Origin: Anaerotignum sp.
GTDB lineage: Bacteria > Bacillota > Clostridia > Lachnospirales > Anaerotignaceae
Assembly: GCA_017560955.1 (NCBI GenBank)
Contig: JAFZDV010000261.1
Location: 1-5,137, forward strand
Reading direction: 5' to 3'
DNA: 5,137 nucleotides
The notes under the pieces are model-generated. The model saw only the letters and a program-made list of their open reading frames with translations, was not told the DNA's origin and did no database searches. This document shows positions 1 to 5,137 of the stretch, in pieces (position 1 is the first letter of the stretch; every line of letters begins with the position of its first letter). The position numbers were made by a program, and so were the translations under genes.

Positions 1-1029
1 GACAGAAGAACAAAACTCATCCAGAATCCCGGTGAAATCGATGTGGAAGACCTGATCGATGAAGAAACATGCGTATTCACACTGTCTAACCTGAACTATG
101 TGAAACGCACACCTCTGGATACTTATAAGAGCCAGAACCGCGGCGGCCGTGGTATCATTGGTATGCAGACAAGGGATGAGGACTATGTAAAAGACCTGTT
201 CCTGGCATCTACTCACGATACACTGCTGTTCTTCACAAACAAAGGTAAGGTTTACCGCATCAAGGGTTACGAAATCCCCGAAGCAGGCAGAACTTCCCGT
301 GGCATTGCCATCGTAAACCTGCTGGAAATCGATTCCGATGAAAAAATCATGGCAGGTATTTCTGTCAGAGAATTCAGCGAAGATAAATATCTGGCGATGA
401 TCACAAAACAGGGCATCATCAAGAAAACAGATATGTCCAGCTTTGCAAATATCAGAAAATCCGGTCTGATCGCCCTGAACCTCCGTGAAGACGATGACCT
501 GATCTCTGTAATGACTATTGAAAAAGATGATCAGATCTTCGTTGCCACAAGAAAAGGTATGGGCATCAAGTTCTCCGAAGCAGATGCAAGACCTATGGGC
601 AGAACAGCAACAGGTGTAAAAGCCATCACACTGAATGAAGGTGACTATGTGGTTTCTGCGCTGAAAGTAGATCCCAACGGTCAGATCCTGAATGTTACAG
701 AAAAAGGCTTCGGTAAACAGACAACAACAGAACAGTTCAACCTGCAGTACAGAGGCGGTAAGGGTCTGAAGATCCACCAGCTGACAGAAAAAACAGGTGA
801 CCTGACAGGCGTTCTGATGATCGGCGAAAAAGATGAACTGATGCTGATCACTTCCGAAGGTGTCATCATCCGCCTGAGAGCGAAAGATATCTCCAGCTAC
901 GGCAGAGTTTCTCAGGGTGTCAAACTGATGAATCTGGATGAAGGCGTTTCTGTTGTGGGTATCGCAAAAATTTCCGAAGAGGATATTGAAGAAGAAACTG
1001 TGGATGAAGCAACAGATACAGAAGCGTAA
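1..1029 (+). CDS. gyrA: DNA gyrase subunit A, C-terminal part (5' end outside window)
   Basis: Gyrase introduces negative supercoils with ATP as an A2B2 complex. This fragment is the C-terminal beta-pinwheel that wraps DNA and sets the direction of supercoiling. The frame is open from base 1, so the gene enters from the left; 342 codons are visible and the N-terminal breakage-reunion domain with the catalytic Tyr is missing. The fragment opens with D-R-R-T-K-L, the end of the coiled-coil/tower region in this family. The GyrA box follows as Q-N-R-G-G-R-G (bases 133-153), which argues for GyrA over ParC. A second degenerate box, Q-Y-R-G-G-K-G, lies in a later blade (bases 745-765). Repeated blades with V-x-x-I or L-x-x-N-L strands run to about base 980, then an acidic tail rich in E and D ends the protein. 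A GTG at 43 is internal, not a start. A terminator follows at once. The family call is secure. Confidence 0.97.
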   Translation, partial: DRRTKLIQNPGEIDVEDLIDEETCVFTLSNLNYVKRTPLDTYKSQNRGGRGIIGMQTRDEDYVKDLFLASTHDTLLFFTNKGKVYRIKGYEIPEAGRTSRGIAIVNLLEIDSDEKIMAGISVREFSEDKYLAMITKQGIIKKTDMSSFANIRKSGLIALNLREDDDLISVMTIEKDDQIFVATRKGMGIKFSEADARPMGRTATGVKAITLNEGDYVVSALKVDPNGQILNVTEKGFGKQTTTEQFNLQYRGGKGLKIHQLTEKTGDLTGVLMIGEKDELMLITSEGVIIRLRAKDISSYGRVSQGVKLMNLDEGVSVVGIAKISEEDIEEETVDEATDTEA

Positions 1030-1043
1030 TTGTTGATAAAATA

Positions 1044-1075
1044 GGGTATCGGTATTTACCGATACTCTTTTTTTT
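1044..1075 (+). terminator. Intrinsic terminator of gyrA
   Basis: A 10-bp stem (GGGTATCGGT paired with ACCGATACTC, one G-T wobble) closes a four-base loop, ATTT. Eight T residues (1068-1075) follow directly. It starts 14 bases after the gyrA stop codon and has the full layout of a Rho-independent terminator, so the channel gene downstream is probably transcribed separately. Confidence 0.93.
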
Positions 1076-1083
1076 GCTAAACT
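1075..1083 (+). promoter_or_regulatory. Candidate extended -10 element ahead of the channel gene
   Basis: TGCTAAACT fits the extended -10 pattern TG-n-TAnAnT, with four of six matches to TATAAT. It begins on the last T of the gyrA terminator. A weak -35-like TTTACC (1055-1060) sits 17 bases upstream, inside the hairpin. The same ten bases, TGCTAAACTG, recur in the equivalent position before the zinc-ribbon gene (3603-3612), which is the main reason for proposing it. Without start-site data this is only a candidate. Confidence 0.33.
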
Positions 1084-1116
1084 GAAATTAAGATTTCAAA
1101 GGAAGGAGGAAAGACC

Positions 1117-1827
1117 ATGCGCCGACGTATTTATCAGATCATTGAAATTGGCTCAGCCGATGACAGACTCAGCAGGATTTATGACCGTTTTATGCTGATC
1201 TGTATCCTCTGCAGTGTCATTCCCCTTTGCTTTAAGGAAACAAATAATATTCTCTGGTGGATGGATAAGATCACAGTCTGTGTATTTATTGTGGATTATA
1301 TCCTGCGTTTTATCACAGCTGATTATAAACTGAAGGGCAGAGGGATGGATCCTTTCCTGAAATATCCCTTTACTTTCTTTGCCATCGTGGATCTGGTGAC
1401 TATCCTGTCCTCCCTGACCATCCTGGAATCTTCTCTCAGATCTTTCCGTATCCTGCGTCTGCCGAAATGCATGAAAACCCTCCGTTTTCTGCGTTATTCT
1501 CAGGGCTTTCATCTGATGAGCAGGGTGTTCCATAAGAAAAAGGATGACCTGCTGACCGTATGTTACCTTGCTGTGGGGTATATTATCGTTTCTGCCATGA
1601 TTTTATTTCAGGTGGAACCGGAAACTTTCCAGAATTTCTTTGATGCAGTTTACTGGGCTACCATTACCCTGATGACTGTTGGTTATGGGGATTTTTATCC
1701 CGTTACTACAATCGGTAAGGCAGTAGCGATGATCTCCTCTTTTCTGGGGGTCGCGGTGTTTGCTTTGCCTACAGGTATCATCACTGCTGGCTATCTGTCA
1801 GAGCTGGATCATAAAAAGAATAAATAA
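1117..1827 (+). CDS. Voltage-gated potassium channel, six-segment (Kv/KvAP type)
   Basis: This is a 236-residue integral membrane protein expected to form a tetrameric, K+-selective, voltage-sensitive pore. Likely segments are S1 at about 25-39, S2 52-68, S3 83-103, S4 105-127, S5 145-165, the pore helix from about 174, and S6 200-227. The selectivity filter T-V-G-Y-G-D is at 187-192. S2 carries F-x-x-D-Y-x-L-R (57-64) with acidic D60, and S3 carries D92; both are usual countercharges for S4. S4 and its linker have basic residues at exactly every third position: R108, R111, R114, K117, K120, R123 and R126. S6 ends in A-L-P-T-G-I-I (216-222), the common gating-hinge sequence. There is no N-terminal T1 domain and only about ten residues follow S6, so no RCK or cyclic-nucleotide-binding regulator is attached. 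The start at 1117 is fixed by AGGAGG at 1104-1109, seven bases upstream. The gene stands alone between two terminators. Its physiological role and real voltage range cannot be read from sequence. Confidence 0.95.
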   Translation: MRRRIYQIIEIGSADDRLSRIYDRFMLICILCSVIPLCFKETNNILWWMDKITVCVFIVDYILRFITADYKLKGRGMDPFLKYPFTFFAIVDLVTILSSLTILESSLRSFRILRLPKCMKTLRFLRYSQGFHLMSRVFHKKKDDLLTVCYLAVGYIIVSAMILFQVEPETFQNFFDAVYWATITLMTVGYGDFYPVTTIGKAVAMISSFLGVAVFALPTGIITAGYLSELDHKKNK

Positions 1828-1833
1828 GATTAT

Positions 1834-1862
1834 AGAACCTTCCCTGTCTGGGAAGGTTTTTT
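1834..1862 (+). terminator. Intrinsic terminator of the potassium channel gene
   Basis: A perfect 9-bp stem (AACCTTCCC with GGGAAGGTT) closes the loop TGTCT, followed by further T residues to 1862. A second T run lies at about 1866-1871. It begins within ten bases of the channel stop codon and separates the channel from the stalk-protein pair. Confidence 0.93.
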
Positions 1863-1916
1863 CTGTTTTTTGACGAATACAATCATATAAGCTATTTTTG
1901 AAAAGGGGGAATTTAT

Positions 1917-2714
1917 ATGAAAAAAGCATTGGCATTTTTTATGACAGCAGTGATGGTATGTTCCATGGGTACGACAGCCTTTGCGGCTACAGCAAAGCCT
2001 TCCTCTGATAAGGTTTCTGTAAACGGGAAACTTGTATCGCCGCAGGTTTATAATATTGATGGATATAACTATTTTAAATTGCGTGATGTGGCAAAATCCT
2101 TTGCCGGTTCTATGGGTGAGTTCAATGTAGGATGGGATTCTGCTGCACAGAAGATCAAGGTGGAAAGATGGACACCTTATAATGGATCTGTAGTTATTGA
2201 ACCTTCTGCAGATCGTTCTGTAAAGACAGCTGTACCGAATAATGATTTTGTTAATGTAGATGGTATGACTTATGTTTATCAGAAAGCATATACCATTGAC
2301 GGCTACAATTATTTCAAACTGCGTGATCTGACACAGGTTCATGATTTCTGGATCTTCTGGGATGCAGAAACAAAAACGATCGGTGTAGATTCTGATAATC
2401 CTGTTGGTTATGGCGGCCCTGGTGATGAAGAAGAAAAAGTGATTCCTATTGACGAATTTGCAAAGAATTTTAATAAGGAAACAGAAAAACTGGTGATTCG
2501 TGTAGAACCTAATATGTTCTATAAAATTACAAACTGGGATTTCCAGAAAGAAGTTGTAGTTGAATTTGTTGGTAAACCTTATGAACATGGTTATGTACAT
2601 TTTAATAATTGTGCTTTCAGAGATAATCTGACAACGATTGGTTTTGAAGATGAATTTACACTGCTGACAGGCTCTTCCATGTTTGCAAATGGTAAGGGGA
2701 TCGTTCATAAATAA
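1917..2714 (+). CDS. Secreted stalk-domain (copper-amine-oxidase-N-like) protein, first of a tandem pair
   Basis: This is a 265-residue protein predicted to be exported. The signal peptide has a K-K start, a hydrophobic core and A-F-A at 21-23, giving likely cleavage after 23 or 24. Two copies of the stalk domain follow, at about 32-83 and 92-158. Each has the hallmark Y-x-I-D-G-Y-N-Y-F-K-L-R-D (45-57 and 125-137) and ends in W-D-x-x-x-x-x-I-x-V. Databases call this domain 'copper amine oxidase N-terminal-like', but no oxidase domain or metal site is present, so no catalytic role should be inferred. A G/P/E-rich linker (about 161-175) leads to an unassigned C-terminal region (191-265) with F-N-N-C-A-F at 229-234, which aligns with the C-terminus of the next gene. 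There is no LPXTG, transmembrane or S-layer anchor, so the product is probably free or held by protein contacts. The start at 1917 is supported by AAGGGGGA at 1903-1910. It lies 28 bases before its paralogue, probably in one operon. Function is unknown. Confidence 0.88.
   Translation: MKKALAFFMTAVMVCSMGTTAFAATAKPSSDKVSVNGKLVSPQVYNIDGYNYFKLRDVAKSFAGSMGEFNVGWDSAAQKIKVERWTPYNGSVVIEPSADRSVKTAVPNNDFVNVDGMTYVYQKAYTIDGYNYFKLRDLTQVHDFWIFWDAETKTIGVDSDNPVGYGGPGDEEEKVIPIDEFAKNFNKETEKLVIRVEPNMFYKITNWDFQKEVVVEFVGKPYEHGYVHFNNCAFRDNLTTIGFEDEFTLLTGSSMFANGKGIVHK
1932..1970 (+). repeat. Signal-peptide coding repeat, copy 1 (copy 2 at 2758-2796)
   Basis: These 39 bases match 2758-2796 at 36 positions. The three differences are all G in copy 1 and A in copy 2. 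The match covers the hydrophobic signal core and the shared V-C-S-M-G stretch of the two tandem stalk genes. It is much closer than the mature parts of the proteins, which suggests duplication with the leader region conserved or homogenised. Confidence 0.85.
2307..2330 (+). repeat. Exact 24-base repeat in stalk-domain motif (other copy at 3136-3159)
   Basis: The 24 bases coding the N-Y-F-K-L-R-D-L stretch of the second stalk domain of the first gene recur without a mismatch at 3136-3159, in the second stalk domain of the next gene. The surrounding codons differ. This supports common descent of the second domains of the pair, or local gene conversion. Confidence 0.85.
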
Positions 2715-2729
2715 TTCTGTTTTCTGAAT

Positions 2730-2735
2730 GGAGGA
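2730..2735 (+). promoter_or_regulatory. Ribosome binding site that sets the start of the second stalk gene
   Basis: GGAGGA ends seven bases before ATG 2743. Two upstream in-frame ATG codons, at 2728 and 2737, overlap or crowd this site and have no comparable purine run of their own. ATG 2743 also gives the same M-K-K signal-peptide start as the upstream paralogue, so it is chosen as the true start. Confidence 0.85.
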
Positions 2736-2742
2736 AATGGAT

Positions 2743-3549
2743 ATGAAAAAAATAATAGCATTTTTTATGACAACAGTAATAGTATGTTCCATGGGTGTGA
2801 CAACAGCCTTCGGGGCAAAGGCTTATGAATCCAATGCAAAACTTTCTCTGAATAATGAAGGGAGTATGTATCTGCAGCCTTATACTATTGATGGCTATAC
2901 TTATTTTGGTCTGCGTGAAGTCTGTGGGGCACTGCAGGGTACTGTCAATGAATTTGATCTGAACTGGAATTCCGGCAGCAAGACTACTGTCATCAAAACA
3001 AAAACTACGGGTGTTCCTATTATCTCTATGAGCTATACTATCAGCTATGGTCAGATTATTGCGACTCCTGTGGATGTGGCTATTGAAGTGGATGGTCAGA
3101 TGGTGAATATGAAAGCCTATAATATCAACAGTTATAATTATTTCAAACTGCGTGATCTGGCAGATATCATCGGTTTTGAAGTAGAATGGAATGCTGCGAC
3201 AAAAACCATCAATATTGTTTCTCCTTTCGGTAGTCCAACACCTCCCGTACAGAAACCTGCTGAACAGAAAACTGAAGTAAAAATTGAACCTGTGCAGAAA
3301 GGTCCTGCGGTAAGAGATCATGAAGTTCTGGTTTCTGTAAAGGAAGGTCAGAGAAAAGTAGTAGAAAATACGATTTTTAATAAGGAAGTAAGAATTTCAT
3401 TTAATGATTACGATTCTGTAGCTATATTTAAGGATTGTACTTTTAATGACAAGATTTCTGTTTCAGGGGACTATGATTTAGATGAAAGCCTTATTTTTGA
3501 AAATTGCAAAATAAAAGGGGATATTACTGAGATCCCTAAATGGAAATAA
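2743..3549 (+). CDS. Secreted stalk-domain (copper-amine-oxidase-N-like) protein, second of a tandem pair
   Basis: This is a 268-residue predicted exported protein paralogous to the gene just upstream. The signal peptide M-K-K-I-I-A-F-F-M-T-T runs to about 24-27, with cleavage likely after G24 or A27. The first stalk unit (about 32-85) carries Y-T-I-D-G-Y-T-Y-F-G-L-R-E (47-59), a diverged signature. The second (about 107-159) carries Y-N-I-N-S-Y-N-Y-F-K-L-R-D (126-138) followed by W-N-A-A-T-K-T-I. A P/Q/K/E-rich linker (about 161-189) precedes a C-terminal region (194-268) with two strip-like motifs, F-K-D-C-T-F (229-234) and F-E-N-C-K-I (252-257). These suggest stacked beta rungs, although this is inference. 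No membrane or wall anchor is visible. Starts at 2728 or 2737 are possible but less likely, because they sit on the ribosome binding site. The last 180 coding bases are about 28% GC by hand count, poorer than the rest. The gene shares one terminator with its neighbour. Function is unknown. Confidence 0.87.
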   Translation: MKKIIAFFMTTVIVCSMGVTTAFGAKAYESNAKLSLNNEGSMYLQPYTIDGYTYFGLREVCGALQGTVNEFDLNWNSGSKTTVIKTKTTGVPIISMSYTISYGQIIATPVDVAIEVDGQMVNMKAYNINSYNYFKLRDLADIIGFEVEWNAATKTINIVSPFGSPTPPVQKPAEQKTEVKIEPVQKGPAVRDHEVLVSVKEGQRKVVENTIFNKEVRISFNDYDSVAIFKDCTFNDKISVSGDYDLDESLIFENCKIKGDITEIPKWK

Positions 3550-3566
3550 TGAATTCTTTATAGATG

Positions 3567-3601
3567 AAACTCCCGATGGTTCTATCCATCGGGGTTTTTT
3601 T
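3567..3601 (+). terminator. Intrinsic terminator of the stalk-protein pair
   Basis: A stem TCCCGATGG with CCATCGGGG (nine pairs, one T-G wobble) closes the loop TTCTAT, followed by seven T residues (3595-3601). It lies about 20 bases after the stop of the second stalk gene. No equivalent hairpin lies between the two stalk genes, so it probably ends a two-gene transcript. Confidence 0.93.
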
Positions 3602-3602
3602 A

Positions 3603-3611
3603 TGCTAAACT
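3603..3611 (+). promoter_or_regulatory. Candidate extended -10 element ahead of the zinc-ribbon gene
   Basis: TGCTAAACT, extended -10-like, begins two bases after the T run of the preceding terminator. Together with the next G it is identical to 1075-1084, which has the same placement before the channel gene. No good -35 hexamer is visible 16-18 bases upstream, where the terminator hairpin lies. It sits about 40 bases before the ATG at 3652, a reasonable leader length. Confidence 0.33.
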
Positions 3612-3636
3612 GGAAAAAATGTCAAAATAATCCGAA

Positions 3637-3646
3637 AAGGATGTGA
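3637..3646 (+). promoter_or_regulatory. Ribosome binding site that sets the start of the zinc-ribbon gene
   Basis: AAGGATGTGA differs at one base from the ideal anti-16S complement AAGGAGGTGA and ends five bases before ATG 3652. An in-frame GTG at 3643 lies inside this element and would leave only two bases after AAGG, so ATG 3652 is preferred. Confidence 0.75.
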
Positions 3647-3651
3647 AACAG

Positions 3652-4782
3652 ATGGAAAAAACAGCATTGACCTATCTTTGCCCCTCCTGTATGGCATATC
3701 TGCGCTATGACGGTAAGGAAAGTAAATGGGTCTGCGATTATTGTGACAGCAGATTCTCCATGGAAGAACTGGAGCAGAGAGGTCTGCAGAAGGAAGAAAG
3801 TGATTATGAAGTAAAGCAAAGGGCGGAGGCCGATGAAAATTCTGCCGATGTTTCCTTTGGCTATGAAGAAAATATTCCCCAGCCCGAAGATGACCTGAGC
3901 CATATGCGTGGGTATATCTGTCCTTCCTGTGGTGCTGAAATTGTGACGGATGATGTGACGGCGGCAACCTTCTGTGTATTCTGCGGCAATCCCACCATCC
4001 TGCCCAAACAGCTGGAGGGGGAATATCGTCCTGCGGCAATCATTCCCTTTGAAACCGATAAGGAAGATGCGAAAAAAGCCTTCCTGAACCTGTGCAAAGG
4101 AAAAAAATTACTGCCTCCGGGCTATACTTCCGAACAGCGTCTGGAAAAAATCACAGGGGTTTATGTGCCTTTCTGGCTGTTCGACTGTAAGGCGGAATTT
4201 GACTACCATGCCACAGGGGAAAATGTGACAACATGGGCGGATACCCGTTTTATTTATACAAAAACTGACCTGTACCACATCCATCGTGCAGGCCGTATGG
4301 AATTTGAAAATATCCCTTTGGATGCCTCCGAAAAAATGCAGGATGACCTGATGGATGCACTGGAGCCTTTCCATCTGGATAAAAAGAAACCCTTTGATAT
4401 GAGTTATCTCAGCGGTTTTCTGGCAGAAAAATATACATATGAACCAAAAGACCTGTATGACCGTATGACCAGCCGTATCACTCCTGGCGTGGAAAATAAA
4501 GCTGGGGAAGGCGGCAGGGGATATCAGAGGGTCTATGGTGTGAAATGTCATACCGATTTTTCCTCTGACAAACAGACCTATATGCTCCTGCCTGTCTGGA
4601 TGCTCATCAGTAAATATCAGGGGAAGGATTATCTTTTTGCGATGAATGGCCAGACGGGGAAAATCGTTGGGGAACTGCCCATCAGTAACAGCCAGACAGC
4701 AAAATGGTTTGGTATCATCTTTGGCATCACCTTTATCATTGCTGCGGCTCTTGCTGCATTTGTGACAGGGGGTGTGTTCTGA
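3652..4782 (+). CDS. TFIIB-type double zinc-ribbon membrane protein, YdjG-like
   Basis: This is a 376-residue protein with two N-terminal C4 zinc ribbons: C10/C13 with C28/C31, and C90/C93 with C108/C111, both C-P-S-C knuckles. An acidic, probably flexible linker joins them (about 45-84). The middle region (about 125-345) contains I-P-F, L-L-P-P-G-Y-T-S-E-Q-R and G-V-Y-V-P-F-W-L-F-D-C, typical of this family. The last 25 residues (352-376) form one hydrophobic segment, so it is probably tail-anchored with the zinc ribbons in the cytosol. No helicase or nuclease motif is present, and the frequent 'TFIIB-type' or 'PriA-like' labels reflect only the zinc ribbons. Its stop overlaps the start of a TPM-domain gene, the same order as ydjG-ydjH in Bacillus subtilis. 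There the two proteins are reported to anchor the SPFH protein YdjI, and through it PspA, at the membrane. A similar envelope-stress scaffold role is inferred by context and architecture, not shown. Confidence 0.85.
   Translation: MEKTALTYLCPSCMAYLRYDGKESKWVCDYCDSRFSMEELEQRGLQKEESDYEVKQRAEADENSADVSFGYEENIPQPEDDLSHMRGYICPSCGAEIVTDDVTAATFCVFCGNPTILPKQLEGEYRPAAIIPFETDKEDAKKAFLNLCKGKKLLPPGYTSEQRLEKITGVYVPFWLFDCKAEFDYHATGENVTTWADTRFIYTKTDLYHIHRAGRMEFENIPLDASEKMQDDLMDALEPFHLDKKKPFDMSYLSGFLAEKYTYEPKDLYDRMTSRITPGVENKAGEGGRGYQRVYGVKCHTDFSSDKQTYMLLPVWMLISKYQGKDYLFAMNGQTGKIVGELPISNSQTAKWFGIIFGITFIIAAALAAFVTGGVF
4767..4774 (+). promoter_or_regulatory. Ribosome binding site of the TPM gene inside the upstream coding region
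   Basis: AGGGGGTG lies within the last codons of the zinc-ribbon gene, seven bases before ATG 4782. With the TGATG stop/start overlap, it suggests translational coupling of the two genes. Confidence 0.75.
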
Positions 4783-5137
4783 TGAAAAAGAGATTACTGG
4801 TATTTCTGACAGCCCTTGTGATGCTTTTCTCTGCACTGCCTGTTTTTGCGGAAGAAATGACAGAACAGCGTATTTTCGACTATGCGGAACTCATTTCTGA
4901 TGAAGACGAAAGAGAAATGCACCTGTGGGTGCAGGATATGCAGGAAAACTGGGGCATGGATTTAGCCTTCCTGACCACCAATGACACTGAAGGAAAAACA
5001 GTACAACAGTATGGTGCAGATTTTTATGTGGAACAGAATCTGGGTCTGGGTGAAAATTACGATGGTGTGATTTTTGTACTGGATATGGGAAACAGAGAAG
5101 GACAGATCATCACCTGCGGCAAAGCCATCGATATCTA
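4782..5137 (+). CDS. Secreted TPM-domain protein, YdjH/YgcG-like (3' end outside window)
   Basis: Only the first 118 codons are in the window. A signal peptide (K-K-R, a hydrophobic core, then V-F-A at 21-23) predicts export with cleavage after A23. The mature part is an N-terminal TPM domain (Pfam TPM_phosphatase type): D-Y-A-E-L-I-S-D-E-D-E at 33-43, an L-x-T-x-D-x-x-G-K-T strand region at about 64-73, Y-G-A-D-F-Y at 77-82, and D-G-V-I-F-V-L-D with N-R-E at 94-106. In this family the domain is followed by a transmembrane helix and a low-complexity or Gly-rich tail, which would lie beyond base 5137. Despite the 'phosphatase' label, most bacterial members have no proven enzyme activity, and none is claimed here. 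It overlaps the zinc-ribbon gene by one base (TGATG), so the pair is co-transcribed and probably translated in coupled fashion. By analogy with ydjGH it may be the membrane partner of that protein. Confidence 0.88.
   Translation, partial: MKKRLLVFLTALVMLFSALPVFAEEMTEQRIFDYAELISDEDEREMHLWVQDMQENWGMDLAFLTTNDTEGKTVQQYGADFYVEQNLGLGENYDGVIFVLDMGNREGQIITCGKAIDI

Noticed and set aside
43..45. GTG as a possible start of a free-standing GyrA C-terminal-domain protein
   Set aside because: The same frame is open to base 1 and codes typical GyrA residues (D-R-R-T-K-L) before it, with no ribosome binding site nearby. This is internal gyrA sequence.
1870..1898. TTGACG (1870-1875) and TATTTT (1893-1898) with a 17-base spacer as a promoter of the stalk pair
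   Set aside because: The spacing is ideal, but transcription would begin at about 1905, inside the ribosome binding site at 1903-1910. The alternative TATAAG (1886-1891) lacks a good -35. A promoter probably lies here but cannot be placed.
1932..1944. T6 run followed by ATG in both signal sequences, considered as a phase-variation tract
   Set aside because: Six T residues is short for slippage control. The run simply encodes F-F before M in a hydrophobic signal core and is conserved with its surroundings.
1830..2792. Long minus-strand open frame (320 codons) opposite the first stalk gene, with another at 2656-3321 opposite the second
   Set aside because: Both are antisense shadows of well-supported exported proteins. 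Their translations are rich in I, F, C and H with no recognisable domain, and they run across a terminator or gene boundary without regard to it.
1917..3549. Copper amine oxidase activity for the stalk proteins
   Set aside because: Only the short N-terminal-like repeat is present. There is no catalytic domain, topaquinone Tyr motif or copper-binding His set.
3652..4782. Zinc-ribbon protein as a transcription factor or PriA-like helicase
   Set aside because: Apart from the two C4 ribbons there is no cyclin-fold, helicase or DNA-binding motif, and the C-terminal membrane segment and the TPM neighbour point to a membrane role.
4108..4836. Minus-strand open frame of 242 codons opposite the zinc-ribbon gene, and smaller ones at 3605-4097
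   Set aside because: The + strand genes have clear domains, ribosome binding sites and a TGATG overlap. The reverse frames show no domain and cross the gene junction.

Overview
The window looks like a chromosomal segment from a low-to-mid GC, Gram-positive anaerobe of the class Clostridia. The GyrA C-terminal sequence, secreted 'stalk' (copper-amine-oxidase-N-like) domain proteins with the Y-x-I-D-G-Y-x-Y-F-x-L-R-[DE] signature, strong AGGAGG-type ribosome binding sites and a YdjG/YdjH-type gene pair all fit this group. Lachnospirales/Anaerotignum-like is a guess, not a demonstration.

All six genes lie on the + strand and form four transcription blocks. (1) Bases 1-1029 hold the 3' part of gyrA, covering its DNA-wrapping C-terminal domain, closed by an intrinsic terminator. 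(2) Bases 1117-1827 hold a single gene for a compact six-segment voltage-gated potassium channel, with its own terminator. (3) Bases 1917-2714 and 2743-3549 hold two tandem paralogues for secreted proteins. Each has a signal peptide, two stalk-domain repeats and a small C-terminal domain with F-x-x-C-x-F strips that I cannot assign. They are 28 bases apart with no terminator between them, and one terminator follows the pair. (4) Bases 3652-4782 and 4782 to the window end hold a double-zinc-ribbon membrane protein and a secreted TPM-domain protein, overlapping by one base. This pair resembles Bacillus subtilis ydjG-ydjH, which acts in membrane-stress handling with the SPFH protein YdjI and PspA. 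The next gene would lie outside the window.

The blocks are cleanly separated by three hairpin-plus-T terminators, and no gene-free stretch exceeds about 105 bases. The channel, the stalk proteins and the YdjGH-like pair all act at or outside the membrane, but nothing in the sequence links them functionally. The least explained material is the AT-rich C-terminal domain shared by the two tandem stalk proteins. A second small puzzle is an identical ten-base motif, TGCTAAACTG, placed just after two of the three terminators and ahead of the next gene. I saw no RNA gene, CRISPR array, insertion sequence or phage feature, and no clear case for a new defence or mobile system.
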